From positions 1 to 58,275 of the IMG/VR virus record IMGVR_UViG_3300042328_000969: DNA of 58,275 bases; one strand, written 5' to 3'. This document shows positions 49,537-57,233 of this stretch, one piece after another; the stretch's first letter is position 1; each line of letters starts with the position of its first letter. Origin of the DNA: a virus. Made by a program: the position numbers and the translations under genes. The notes beneath the pieces are model-generated. The model made no database searches and was not told where the DNA came from. It saw only the letters and a list, made by a program, of their open reading frames with translations.

Positions 49537-50131
49537 AATTGAACATAAAATTGTAGGCTACAAAGTAGTTGATAAGACAGAAGAAAAAGTAGTGTTTGAG
49601 ATGATACACGAGAATTTTCCTCGACCACCGCATTTGACAGGCACAACGTATAAGATTAAGACACCTCAGTCTGAACACGCTTTGTATATCACAATTAACG
49701 ATATGGTGCTGAATGGTGACGAGCGTCATCCCTACGAGATGTTTATTAACAGTAAGAACATGGAGCACTTTCAGTGGGTACTTGCATTAACTCGCTTAGT
49801 GTCGGCTGTTTGGCGCAAAGGTGGTGACAGTACGTTTTTAGTTGAAGAACTCAAGAATGTCTTTGACCCGAAAGGTGGTTACTATAAAAAAGGTGGTGTG
49901 TATATGCCATCGCTCGTAGCAGAAATAGGAACAGTTATCGAGCAACATTTAATAGCAACTGGCGTGATTAAAGTTGAAGTGGATGAACACCAACAGGCGT
50001 ACTTGGAAGCAAAGAAAGAAGAAGCTAAAGGTGTTGAGATGCAACTCTGCACTAAATGTAATGTCAAAGCTCTGATACTAATGGATGGCTGTATGACGTG
50101 TACTAACTGTGGCGATAGTAAATGTGGGTGA
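49529..50131 (+). CDS. TSCPD / NrdJb-like protein
   Basis: The protein has 200 residues. PHLTGTTYKIKTPQSEHALYITINDM, HFQWVLALTRLVSAVWRKGGD and VEELKNVFDPKGGYY match the TSCPD domain found at the C-terminus of B12-dependent (class II) ribonucleotide reductases and as free NrdJb. The last 35 residues are a zinc-ribbon-like Cys cluster (CTKCN to CTNCGDSKCG). No catalytic NrdJ subunit is in the window, so it may work with the host enzyme. It belongs to the nucleotide-metabolism block with dUTPase and ThyX. Confidence 0.7.
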   Translation: MNKIEHKIVGYKVVDKTEEKVVFEMIHENFPRPPHLTGTTYKIKTPQSEHALYITINDMVLNGDERHPYEMFINSKNMEHFQWVLALTRLVSAVWRKGGDSTFLVEELKNVFDPKGGYYKKGGVYMPSLVAEIGTVIEQHLIATGVIKVEVDEHQQAYLEAKKEEAKGVEMQLCTKCNVKALILMDGCMTCTNCGDSKCG

Positions 50132-50134
50132 TTT

Positions 50135-50545
50135 ATGAGTAAAGAAAGAGAGTTGTTAAAAAGAGTGCTAGATACACTGCGCGAATTAAAAGAAACTCAT
50201 TATGATTTGTACTGGGATATACAAGCTGAACTAGACCTAGATGAGCAAGTGCCTGTGGCGTGGATGTCAACAAAAGGAGAAGGCGGTCTTACTGACGATA
50301 GTTATTATGCTAACCACAAAGATTATGTGCCACTCTACCTAGCACCACAAAAACAAGAACCTTTGAGTGATGATGAAATTTTTAACATTGGATACAATGC
50401 AGGATTCACTCTTGACCATGTTAAAGATGATGATGGTTCTGTCTACGGCTTTTTAAACGAGTATGGTTACATTGATAATAGCCCCTATTTTAAGTTTGTC
50501 AGAGCAATAGAAAAAGAACACGGTATTGGAGTAGAAAATGAATAA
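50135..50545 (+). CDS. Phage protein with VPLYLAP motif, unknown
   Basis: The protein has 136 residues. An N-terminal helix (ERELLKRVLDTLRELKE) precedes VPVAWMSTKGEGG and DYVPLYLAPQKQEPLSDDEI, a layout shared by many short phage proteins of unknown role. The C-terminal part may be a separate helical domain. It overlaps the next gene by 8 bases. Confidence 0.5.
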   Translation: MSKERELLKRVLDTLRELKETHYDLYWDIQAELDLDEQVPVAWMSTKGEGGLTDDSYYANHKDYVPLYLAPQKQEPLSDDEIFNIGYNAGFTLDHVKDDDGSVYGFLNEYGYIDNSPYFKFVRAIEKEHGIGVENE

Positions 50546-50798
50546 AGAATTAGCCCTCCGCACCATAAAACTGCTGTCAGCATTAGAGGCTTATGCCTTT
50601 ATGATTGAAAAGTTTATGCCAGATTATCTGCACGACGAGCTTATAACAATTGTGAGTGATTTGGAAAGCATCGTGCTTGATAAGCCAATTGAAACCGATT
50701 TTTTAACAGCGAGTAAATACAGCGGAGCTGAATACACAAATCCGCACAAACACAATAATAGCTTATTGCAAAGCGTTGCACTAAAGGAAACAAAATGA
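50538..50798 (+). CDS. 86-residue early protein, unknown
   Basis: It is a helical acidic protein ([39 protein letters not shown]) with a flexible His/Asn-rich end. It overlaps the dUTPase gene by 4 bases, so its translation is coupled to it. No family is recognised. Confidence 0.45.
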   Translation: MNKELALRTIKLLSALEAYAFMIEKFMPDYLHDELITIVSDLESIVLDKPIETDFLTASKYSGAEYTNPHKHNNSLLQSVALKETK

Positions 50799-51235
50799 AA
50801 ATTGAAATTAAGAAGCTAGACCAAAAAGTGATACTACCGGCTTACGAAACATCTGGCGCAGCGGCTGTGGATTTACGCGCTAACATCAATAAGGCAATCA
50901 AACTTGATCTTGGCGAAACAGCGTTGATTCCTACAGGTATTGCCATCAACATCAATGACGATAATGTCGCAGCGGTAATCTTACCTCGCAGTGGTCTTGG
51001 GCATAATCACGGTATCAAACTCGGCAATAGTGTTGGCTTAATTGATAGCGACTACACGGGAGAACTTAAAGTGTCAGTAAAGAATACAGGTACTGGTGTG
51101 TACAAGATTAATCCGCAAGACCGCATTGCTCAAATGAAGTTTATTCCAATAGTGCGAGCAGAGTTTATAGAGGTAGAGGAGTTCAGTAGTAGCACTGAAC
51201 GTGGTGCGGGTGGATTTGGTAGTACGGGGGTATAA
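50795..51235 (+). CDS. dut: dUTPase
   Basis: The protein has 146 residues with all five trimeric dUTPase motifs: GAAAVDLRA (1), PRSGLG (2), [10 protein letters not shown] (3), RIAQMKF (4) and [11 protein letters not shown] (5). It hydrolyses dUTP to dUMP, limits uracil in DNA and supplies ThyX with substrate. The length is normal. Confidence 0.95.
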   Translation: MKIEIKKLDQKVILPAYETSGAAAVDLRANINKAIKLDLGETALIPTGIAININDDNVAAVILPRSGLGHNHGIKLGNSVGLIDSDYTGELKVSVKNTGTGVYKINPQDRIAQMKFIPIVRAEFIEVEEFSSSTERGAGGFGSTGV

Positions 51236-51236
51236 C

Positions 51237-51671
51237 ATGAGCTTATTAACAGAAGAACAGATTGCCGAACTTGCTTGTATTGCTAGTAACCAATCGACAA
51301 GTAAAGATTTGTACCAAGAATTTTGTGAATGGAACGAAAAGCAGGATGACTTATGTGGTTTTTTACAATGCTATGAACCAAAATGGCTTTATTTATATAA
51401 AAATGTAAAAAAAATGGACATTAAAGTTAATTTTTATAGTGATAATGAAAATATATTAGAAGCGCTTATTGTTACACACCACCGACCAGAACCAGTCATC
51501 ACACCACACCCACACGCTGAAATGATTATGAAATATGCTGAGGTAGCGCAAAGACGAGTTGACCCTTGGGTGGAGTTTGAATATGAGGATTGTGGTCAAT
51601 GGGAGAGTTTAGATGACCACCCAATGTGGACACACAATACAGAATACCGCCACATTGGAGAAGCAAAATGA
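51237..51671 (+). CDS. Phage protein with C-terminal W/P/YR motif, unknown
   Basis: The protein has 144 residues from the ATG at 51237. The C-terminal half (HAEMIMKYAEVAQRRVDPWVEFEY, then QWESLDDHPMWTHNTEYRHI) resembles a domain seen in many phage hypothetical proteins, often called by its DHPxW and YR motifs. The function is unknown. It lies between dUTPase and ThyX. Confidence 0.5.
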   Translation: MSLLTEEQIAELACIASNQSTSKDLYQEFCEWNEKQDDLCGFLQCYEPKWLYLYKNVKKMDIKVNFYSDNENILEALIVTHHRPEPVITPHPHAEMIMKYAEVAQRRVDPWVEFEYEDCGQWESLDDHPMWTHNTEYRHIGEAK

Positions 51672-51880
51672 TTACAACAACAGCTTATATTTTAATTAGT
51701 ACGATTACATCGTGGTCATCAAGCATCCATACTACACAGTCAACAGCCACATTTGCAGACAAGGTATCATGTGAATCAGCGGCAACAAGACAAGACTTTG
51801 TTTTGAAATCTATGCAGTTGACTAGCTCAAAATGGAATTTAACCTGCCATCCTTATCAACTTACTGGAGAGAAGAAATGA
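51668..51880 (+). CDS. Small exported protein, similar plan to 48094-48351
   Basis: This 70-residue protein begins with a hydrophobic segment (MITTTAYILISTITSW). It has two Cys (KVSCESAATRQDF and NLTCHPYQL) placed as in the product at 48094. The start overlaps the previous stop by 4 bases. It is likely periplasmic. The role is unknown. Confidence 0.45.
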   Translation: MITTTAYILISTITSWSSSIHTTQSTATFADKVSCESAATRQDFVLKSMQLTSSKWNLTCHPYQLTGEKK

Positions 51881-52449
51881 AAGTAACCCTAGTGCAAAGC
51901 ACACCCAATCCCGAAGAACACATCGGATTACTGGCAGGAATATGCTACGGTAAGACAGGTGAACAATCACCAGAGCAATGTATTAAGAGAGCTTACCACT
52001 GCGTAACCAAAGGGCATTTATCTACACTGCGGTTTGCCCATGCTACGTTTTTGATTGAGGGTATTAGCCGTATCTGTAGTCACCAGTTTGTTCGCAGTAA
52101 GCATTTGGATTTCTTGCAACGTAGCCAACGGTATTGTAATGAAGAAGAAACTAATGTGATTATCCCAGAAAGTATTAGCAAATATGATTTGGTGTTAGAA
52201 CATATGTCTGATTCAATTAAAATATATGAAAATCTAATTCTTAATGGCGTTAAAAAAGAAGACGCACGGTTCATCCTGCCACAAGGCACGACAACAGAAT
52301 TACTGGTAGTAGGTAACTTCCAAGCGTGGTATGACTTTATTAAACTGCGCAGTGGTAAAGAAGCACAGTGGGAGATACGCGCAGTGGCACATGAGATTAA
52401 CCGTCAACTGCATGGGATTGCACCAAACGTATTTGTGGAGCTTGATTAA
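51877..52449 (+). CDS. thyX: Flavin-dependent thymidylate synthase
   Basis: The protein has 190 residues from the ATG at 51877. The ThyX signature appears as RSKHLDFLQRSQRY (family pattern R-H-R-x7-S, here with Ser-Lys substitutions). Other family parts are FLIEGISRICSHQFVR and DARFILPQGTTTELLV. It makes dTMP from dUMP using FAD, NADPH and methylene-folate, and with dUTPase and the TSCPD protein it supports dTTP supply. Confidence 0.9.
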   Translation: MKVTLVQSTPNPEEHIGLLAGICYGKTGEQSPEQCIKRAYHCVTKGHLSTLRFAHATFLIEGISRICSHQFVRSKHLDFLQRSQRYCNEEETNVIIPESISKYDLVLEHMSDSIKIYENLILNGVKKEDARFILPQGTTTELLVVGNFQAWYDFIKLRSGKEAQWEIRAVAHEINRQLHGIAPNVFVELD

Positions 52450-52697
52450 TGACTGAGCAACTAAAAGAGTGTTGTTATTGCCGAAAGAAATTACCACTAG
52501 ATGCGTATTACATAAAAAGCACAAGGCGATTATCATCAGACTGTAAAGCCTGTCATCGATCAAAAGCCGCACTTAGACAGCGATTAACACAAAAAGTAAA
52601 ACTTGAATCACGGCAACTTGATTTTGCGCTTTACCGTGAGTTTATAACAAGGCACTTAATTGTTCCAAAGCAATGGGAATTAACACTATGTCATTAG
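52449..52697 (+). CDS. Small zinc-finger (HNH-like N-terminus) protein
   Basis: The protein has 82 residues. CCYCRKKLPLDAYY and SDCKACHRSKAALRQRL form two Cys pairs, as in the recombination-endonuclease-like or HNH zinc fingers of phages. The rest is a basic helix. No catalytic HNH residues can be assigned. The start overlaps the thyX stop (TAATG). Confidence 0.5.
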   Translation: MTEQLKECCYCRKKLPLDAYYIKSTRRLSSDCKACHRSKAALRQRLTQKVKLESRQLDFALYREFITRHLIVPKQWELTLCH

Positions 52698-53236
52698 AAA
52701 AAGTTATTTTTGAAATTATGCGCTATAACGAATTTTGGACAGTGACTGAAATTCATGATCGTGCAATGGTGACTCAGCCGTTTATTAAACGACCCGATGT
52801 GTTCGCAGCTATGCACGAAATGGTTAACAACAATATCCTAACTAAAGAACCTAACGGTAAAGACAGTTTCTATCGTTTGAAAAATTACGATCCGGCAGAT
52901 AAGCATCAAAAAGAAACTGAAGCGCAAGTAAAAATAGAAACGGATATTCCTGCCGAGTTTAACCGACACGATGAAGCACTGCGCCAAATTGAACTCAGAA
53001 AGGAAGATAAACAAAAAGCCGATTCTCACTATCAATTCAGCTATAAAGGTCATAAAATAGACCCTTATCGCATCTTTAGAATTTATAATATCGTAGCACC
53101 AGAGCAACAACACGCTATCAAGAAATTACTTCGAGCCGGTAAGTCAGTTAAGACGCTTGACCAAGATATTGATGAGGTTATTCTTACGCTACAGCGCTGG
53201 AAAGAGATTTTAAAAGAAGATGTTAAACTGAACTGA
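52688..53236 (+). CDS. Winged-helix early protein, unknown
   Basis: The protein has 182 residues from the ATG at 52688, with GGGAATT as a plausible ribosome site; an ATG five codons earlier is less likely. Residues 1-70 look like a winged helix (FWTVTEIHDRAMVTQPFIKRPDVFAAMHEMVNNNILTKE). The C-terminal half is charged and helical. It resembles phage proteins that accompany replication genes. The function is unknown. Confidence 0.5.
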   Translation: MSLEKVIFEIMRYNEFWTVTEIHDRAMVTQPFIKRPDVFAAMHEMVNNNILTKEPNGKDSFYRLKNYDPADKHQKETEAQVKIETDIPAEFNRHDEALRQIELRKEDKQKADSHYQFSYKGHKIDPYRIFRIYNIVAPEQQHAIKKLLRAGKSVKTLDQDIDEVILTLQRWKEILKEDVKLN

Positions 53237-53238
53237 CC

Positions 53239-53508
53239 ATGATTACATGGTCTGATTTGACACTACCGCCCATAAACTTATGGAATTTACCAAGACAAAT
53301 TAAGATGGCTACAGAAGAAGGAAATACCGACCTTGCAACGCAACATGAAGAAATGATGCGTGACAAGGCGATAACTATTATAAGGTCAAAAGCATCGGCT
53401 ATTGATACCAGCAACCCCACAGGCTTATGCTGGACGTGTGGTGACTATATTGGTCATGGGCGTAGATGGTGTGATGCAGATTGTCGAGATAACGTAAATG
53501 AAACCTAA
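53239..53508 (+). CDS. Small C4 zinc-finger protein
   Basis: The protein has 89 residues. The C-terminal CWTCGDYIGHGRRWCDADCRD is a four-Cys zinc site reminiscent of TraR/DksA fingers, but the coiled-coil part of that family is not evident. It may be a small regulator. It overlaps the last gene by 11 bases. Confidence 0.5.
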   Translation: MITWSDLTLPPINLWNLPRQIKMATEEGNTDLATQHEEMMRDKAITIIRSKASAIDTSNPTGLCWTCGDYIGHGRRWCDADCRDNVNET

Positions 53509-53644
53509 ACTAAAAAAAGTAGGGCGACTTTGGGTATGTTACACAGAGTGGGAAGATACGGTAACTTGTACGGGTAAGTCACCAGAACAAGCGTATTATA
53601 GGTGGTTAACCAAAAACCAATTGAAATTAGAAGAAAGCCGCTGA
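53498..53644 (+). CDS. Last early gene, 48 residues, unknown
   Basis: MKPKLKKVGRLWVCYTEWEDTVTCTG is followed by the helix SPEQAYYRWLTKN. Its stop codon is inside the terminator stem. The pattern resembles short phage proteins of the type with W and Y-x-x-W. The role is unknown. Confidence 0.45.
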   Translation: MKPKLKKVGRLWVCYTEWEDTVTCTGKSPEQAYYRWLTKNQLKLEESR

Positions 53645-53658
53645 GTAAGCGGCTTTTT
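53636..53658 (+). terminator. Intrinsic terminator at early/late convergence
   Basis: AGCCGCT (53636-53642) pairs with AGCGGCT (53648-53654) over a 5-nt loop, followed by a T-run. It overlaps the end of the last early gene and faces the lysozyme gene. Confidence 0.85.
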
Positions 53659-53660
53659 AA

Positions 53661-54107
53661 TTATTTGCTTAAAAACAATTCTGCTTCAGCGTTGCGTCGT
53701 CGTGTAAGACCAGCAAGCGGTTTACCCCCTGCTTTATCCCATCGTAAAAATTGCTTTGCAATCTCAGATTTAGGATTACCGGCTTTGAGCATTTTAACAA
53801 GCGTTGAACTGGCTAAATTACCTGCTCCGATATTGTAAGTAAGCGATACCAGCGCATCAAATTCATTTTGAGTTAAATCAACCTTAATGGCGTTTACTGC
53901 GTGTTCATATGACGTTAATGTTTTAGATAATAGTAGTAACGCAGCTTCTTCATTTGCTAAAGTCTGACCTTGTTTAACTGCGCTCCCATCAGCATATCGC
54001 GTTGAGCCAATACCAATAGTCCATACACCCGCAGGGCATTTATAAGCAGTCAGTTTACACCCTTCAAATTCTTTAATTAAACGTAAACCTTTATTGCCAA
54101 TATTCAT
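53661..54107 (-). CDS. Endolysin, T4-type lysozyme (GH24)
   Basis: The protein has 148 residues with the GH24 pattern near the N-terminus (LIKEFEGCKLTAYKCPAGVWTIGIGST), including the catalytic Glu in FEG and the conserved Thr in the GIGST region. The centre holds NEFDALVSLTYNIGAG and the C-terminus FLRWDKAGGKPLAGLTRRRNAEAELFL. It cleaves peptidoglycan at the end of infection. There is no signal peptide, so it needs the adjacent holin-like proteins. Confidence 0.92.
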   Translation of the reverse strand: MNIGNKGLRLIKEFEGCKLTAYKCPAGVWTIGIGSTRYADGSAVKQGQTLANEEAALLLLSKTLTSYEHAVNAIKVDLTQNEFDALVSLTYNIGAGNLASSTLVKMLKAGNPKSEIAKQFLRWDKAGGKPLAGLTRRRNAEAELFLSK

Positions 54108-54346
54108 TTTCTCGATCTCATAGAAAGTACCGTAATTAATTTTTGTGTTAAGCGAATCATATCATTATCAAGCAGGCGTATTTGGTCGATTAATTCAATC
54201 AGCGCGTCTGTTGTTTCAGTAAGGATTGGCTTAACAATTGTCGTTACCCATATCCACACGAAATAGACGATATACCCCATGCTACTCGATGCAATAATGG
54301 GGAATCCATATTGGTTGATATATTTAGCTAATGCGTCAACATCCAT
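54104..54346 (-). CDS. Holin-like membrane protein 1
   Basis: The protein has 80 residues. An N-terminal amphipathic stretch is followed by a transmembrane helix (GFPIIASSSMGYIVYFVWIWVTTIV) and a soluble helix. It is similar in layout to the next protein upstream. The lysis-cassette context and 4-base overlap with the endolysin support a holin or antiholin role. Confidence 0.6.
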   Translation of the reverse strand: MDVDALAKYINQYGFPIIASSSMGYIVYFVWIWVTTIVKPILTETTDALIELIDQIRLLDNDMIRLTQKLITVLSMRSRK

Positions 54347-54624
54347 TAATCAATTCTCTTTTCTTGCGGGTTATTAAAACGCGCCACCTTCTCTTTTTCA
54401 ATTGGCATATCAAGTGTTTCTGTCATGAGTACATCTATTTTTACAATATCCTCTGACATAGCAGTGACACGCTTATCAAGTTGCTTGATGATACCGATAA
54501 GGCTTTTAATCTTTTCAAGTACACTATCAAGCAGGAATTTGATGGTCAAAAATACAAAGTACATTCCTACACACGCAGCGGCAATGGGGAAACCTACGTC
54601 CGTTGCAAACTGTAAAAATTCCAT
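54346..54624 (-). CDS. Holin-like membrane protein 2
   Basis: The protein has 92 residues. The transmembrane segment GFPIAAACVGMYFVFLTIKFLL lies near the N-terminus and starts with the same GFPI-A motif as the 54104-54346 product. A coiled region follows (KIKSLIGIIKQLDKRVTAMSEDIVKI). It is probably paralogous to that neighbour. The pair may be holin and antiholin. Confidence 0.6.
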   Translation of the reverse strand: MEFLQFATDVGFPIAAACVGMYFVFLTIKFLLDSVLEKIKSLIGIIKQLDKRVTAMSEDIVKIDVLMTETLDMPIEKEKVARFNNPQEKRID

Positions 54625-54836
54625 TATTTACTTGTCCACCAAGCAATAAACGAAAACAATGCGCCCACTGTGAAAACAATTCCACCGAGAAACCCCTTGT
54701 AACGAGTCTGGTCGTTCTTCATTTCTTCAAGAGTAGCAATTATGGAGTCAAGTTTTTTACCCCGATCTTCAAATATTTCTTCGAGGTTTTCAATTCGTTG
54801 CTCTACTTTAGCTAATCTGCAAGCATCATCAGGCAT
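54624..54836 (-). CDS. XhlA-like lysis protein
   Basis: The protein has 70 residues. An N-terminal coiled coil (AKVEQRIENLEEIFEDRGKKLDSIIATLEEMKNDQ) is followed by a C-terminal transmembrane helix (GFLGGIVFTVGALFSFIAWW). This is the layout of the XhlA/hemolysin-associated family that works with holins in cell lysis. It is the first of three membrane proteins before the endolysin. Confidence 0.65.
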   Translation of the reverse strand: MPDDACRLAKVEQRIENLEEIFEDRGKKLDSIIATLEEMKNDQTRYKGFLGGIVFTVGALFSFIAWWTSK

Positions 54837-55263
54837 TATCGTACTCCGCTAATTGCTGTCTAAGTTGACCAATCTGAAGCTCAACGTCTGCAAGCCATGT
54901 GGTGTCGATAGCTAAAATAGCTTCGCGCTGTCTGCGTGGTGTGACTGAATCTTCTAGTTTTGCAATTTCTGCTTTGATTTTTGCTTTCTCATCTTCACTC
55001 TTTTGCGCTTGTGCTAACACTAACTGCTCGTCATTGAGGTCTAAGACTATCCATGTTTGCTCCCAGTGACCTTTTATTGTTTCAACTGGAACACTTTGAG
55101 CTACAGTCTGTGTGTACTTGTCGTAAGTAGGTTGAGGTGCATCAAATACTACTGCATAACCTTCTATTGTAAAAGGTGATGGGAAAGATGTATTAGGGTG
55201 TGCGCTACGGATTTCATGCTCCGTGCTGACTTGTTTTGTTTCTAAATTGATGTAATTAGCCAT
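54829..55263 (-). CDS. Tail-fibre assembly chaperone-like protein
   Basis: The protein has 144 residues from the ATG at 55263 (TTGAGA ribosome site). MANYINLETKQVSTEHEIRSAHPNTSFPSPF at the N-terminus and AILAIDTTWLADVELQIGQLRQQLAEY at the C-terminus match the common small phage protein encoded after tail-fibre genes, thought to assist fibre folding or to be a fibre accessory. It follows the fibre genes here. Confidence 0.6.
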   Translation of the reverse strand: MANYINLETKQVSTEHEIRSAHPNTSFPSPFTIEGYAVVFDAPQPTYDKYTQTVAQSVPVETIKGHWEQTWIVLDLNDEQLVLAQAQKSEDEKAKIKAEIAKLEDSVTPRRQREAILAIDTTWLADVELQIGQLRQQLAEYDNA

Positions 55264-55271
55264 TGTTGTTC

Positions 55272-57233
55272 TCAAGAAATTGCAAGATAAATGTAAGATA
55301 CGCCAGATGCGTTAATTGAACAAGTTGCTTCTTGGTTTACTGTAATCCCCGCAGCGTAAGGGTCAACAGCATCAGCCGTGGTTATTTCAGCAGCAGTTGA
55401 GTTTAATTGCAAAGCAGGGTCATTTCCAGCCGTAATACCTCTAGCACTATCCCAAACCCACCATGAACCTGTTGTGCTTGTCGCTTTTACTAAGAAAAAT
55501 CTTGCACCAGCCGCAAATCCGCATTCGATGTTTTGACTAGAACCATTACCTGTATAAGAACCTACTTTAGAGATTCCAGCGAGTGTGGCGAATAGATAGG
55601 CGACATAGTTGTATCCAGTTTCATTTGAATCGTTAACAGCACCTACAGCAAAAGAAGAAGAAGTAGGGGCTGAAAATAAAGTGTTTCCTGTCCCGTAGGT
55701 TGATGTGCTACCAGCCCAATTAAAGTTTAAATATGTTTTTATGTAAGTTGTAGCACCAAAATTTGTATGTACATTCCATTCGTTTGGGGCATTTCTTGCC
55801 TTCATAATTATTAGCTCAGGAGTAACAGCTAAATTATGGTAAATCGCAGTATTTGACGTGGAATTTCCACTCCAGCAAACCTCATCAAAGAATCCGGGTG
55901 CGCGTTTGAACATCTCATAAATTTCATTATCTCCCCCACTAGACCACGCATCATAGTAAGTGGTATTTGATTGAAATGTATTAGATACTGAATATGTAGA
56001 ACTTTCAGCGTTTGTTGAGCTGGTTTGTAAAGCTGGAGTATTGCGAAGTCTATCTAATATTAAAAAATTATATGTCCATGACCCGTTTCTTTTTCCTTGT
56101 ATAACCATGTCAACAGGGAAACCCGCGGTCGCTTGGTATGGAGGAACAACATGAGAGTCTGGCATAAACACCTGCGTCCCCGTTGTAGGCGGCTTGTTGG
56201 GCATACGGATTGCCATGTAGATAAAAGATGTTCCAGAACTGCTACCTAATCCACCGTAATGAAACCCAGTTGCAGTTGGGTATCTAGTTGTATCTGGATA
56301 GTTAACAGACTCGGCACTTGATAAATTTGCAAATAAGTAGCACTGACCAGACATATCAAACCCACGCATGGTATCAAATATCTGCCAATTACCTGCATCA
56401 TCACTCCTTTTAATCATCACATATTGCGGTTGCCATCCTAGTGAAATATCATACCCTGCAACAGTCCCATTTGTTGTAAACGACCCACACTGAATAATCC
56501 CAGTTGATGACGTGTCGTGGGCGTATAGGTAGGCGACGTAGGTTGCTCCGTTGATGTTTGCATTGTTGTTACCAACATCTAAATACAATGGATTAAATGT
56601 TGTTGCTGTCGCGTAATTTTGGTCGCTATATAAAAATCCACCAGCACTTGTATTAAGACCAAAATCATTTGTTCCCGATGCTGATGTGTAATAGTTAGTG
56701 TCACTTGCTCGCGCTAAACAAAACCAGTTCTGACTAGCATCTGTTCTTTTAACTATAATAAACGCTGGTTTTGACGTAAGCGAATGTGAGATATTTTGAC
56801 CTCCACCGTTACCATTCCCCGTATAAGTCACCACATCAAAAAACTTCGGTGCTTTGCGGAATGTCCATGAGGCGTAGTTGTTTGGAGGCGTTCCGTCTGA
56901 CGTAGTAGAATTTAGCTCTGTTCCAGTTACAGTAAAGCCAGAAGACAATCTGGTTATATTTTGCCCTGCATTTAAAGCTGCCGTTGTGTTTGAACGCAGT
57001 CTCCCGTTGGTAACGCTATCCATAAGCACATGGTTTGTAACATTACCACTAGTATCAAAAGGCATGCGGGATTTACACCACACCAACCCACCCTGCCCAG
57101 CCAAGTCAATGCCGTTAGTAATAGTTTGCGTTGAGCCGTTGCCGGTGTAGAGATAGGTTGAGAATACATCATCGACATAGAGCGTAGCGTCTGCGCTGTT
57201 ACCTGCTGCTTCTTTTAATTTAGTAGATAGCAT
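55272..57233 (-). CDS. Tail protein with four repeated beta domains (DUF7483-like)
   Basis: The protein has 653 residues from the ATG at 57233, which overlaps the fibre stop (TAATG). Four related units recur: VVTYTGNGNGGGQNISHSL with IIVKRTDASQNW; GSFTTNGTVAGYDISLGW with VMIKRSDDAGNWQIFDTMRG; VCWSGNSTSNTAIYHNL with LIIMKARNAPNEW; and VGSYTGNGSSQNIECGF with FLVKATSTTGSWWVWDSARG. They resemble the DUF7483 repeats of phage tail proteins. I infer a receptor-binding or tailspike-like protein that works with the fibre of allele B. Confidence 0.65.
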   Translation of the reverse strand: MLSTKLKEAAGNSADATLYVDDVFSTYLYTGNGSTQTITNGIDLAGQGGLVWCKSRMPFDTSGNVTNHVLMDSVTNGRLRSNTTAALNAGQNITRLSSGFTVTGTELNSTTSDGTPPNNYASWTFRKAPKFFDVVTYTGNGNGGGQNISHSLTSKPAFIIVKRTDASQNWFCLARASDTNYYTSASGTNDFGLNTSAGGFLYSDQNYATATTFNPLYLDVGNNNANINGATYVAYLYAHDTSSTGIIQCGSFTTNGTVAGYDISLGWQPQYVMIKRSDDAGNWQIFDTMRGFDMSGQCYLFANLSSAESVNYPDTTRYPTATGFHYGGLGSSSGTSFIYMAIRMPNKPPTTGTQVFMPDSHVVPPYQATAGFPVDMVIQGKRNGSWTYNFLILDRLRNTPALQTSSTNAESSTYSVSNTFQSNTTYYDAWSSGGDNEIYEMFKRAPGFFDEVCWSGNSTSNTAIYHNLAVTPELIIMKARNAPNEWNVHTNFGATTYIKTYLNFNWAGSTSTYGTGNTLFSAPTSSSFAVGAVNDSNETGYNYVAYLFATLAGISKVGSYTGNGSSQNIECGFAAGARFFLVKATSTTGSWWVWDSARGITAGNDPALQLNSTAAEITTADAVDPYAAGITVNQEATCSINASGVSYIYLAIS

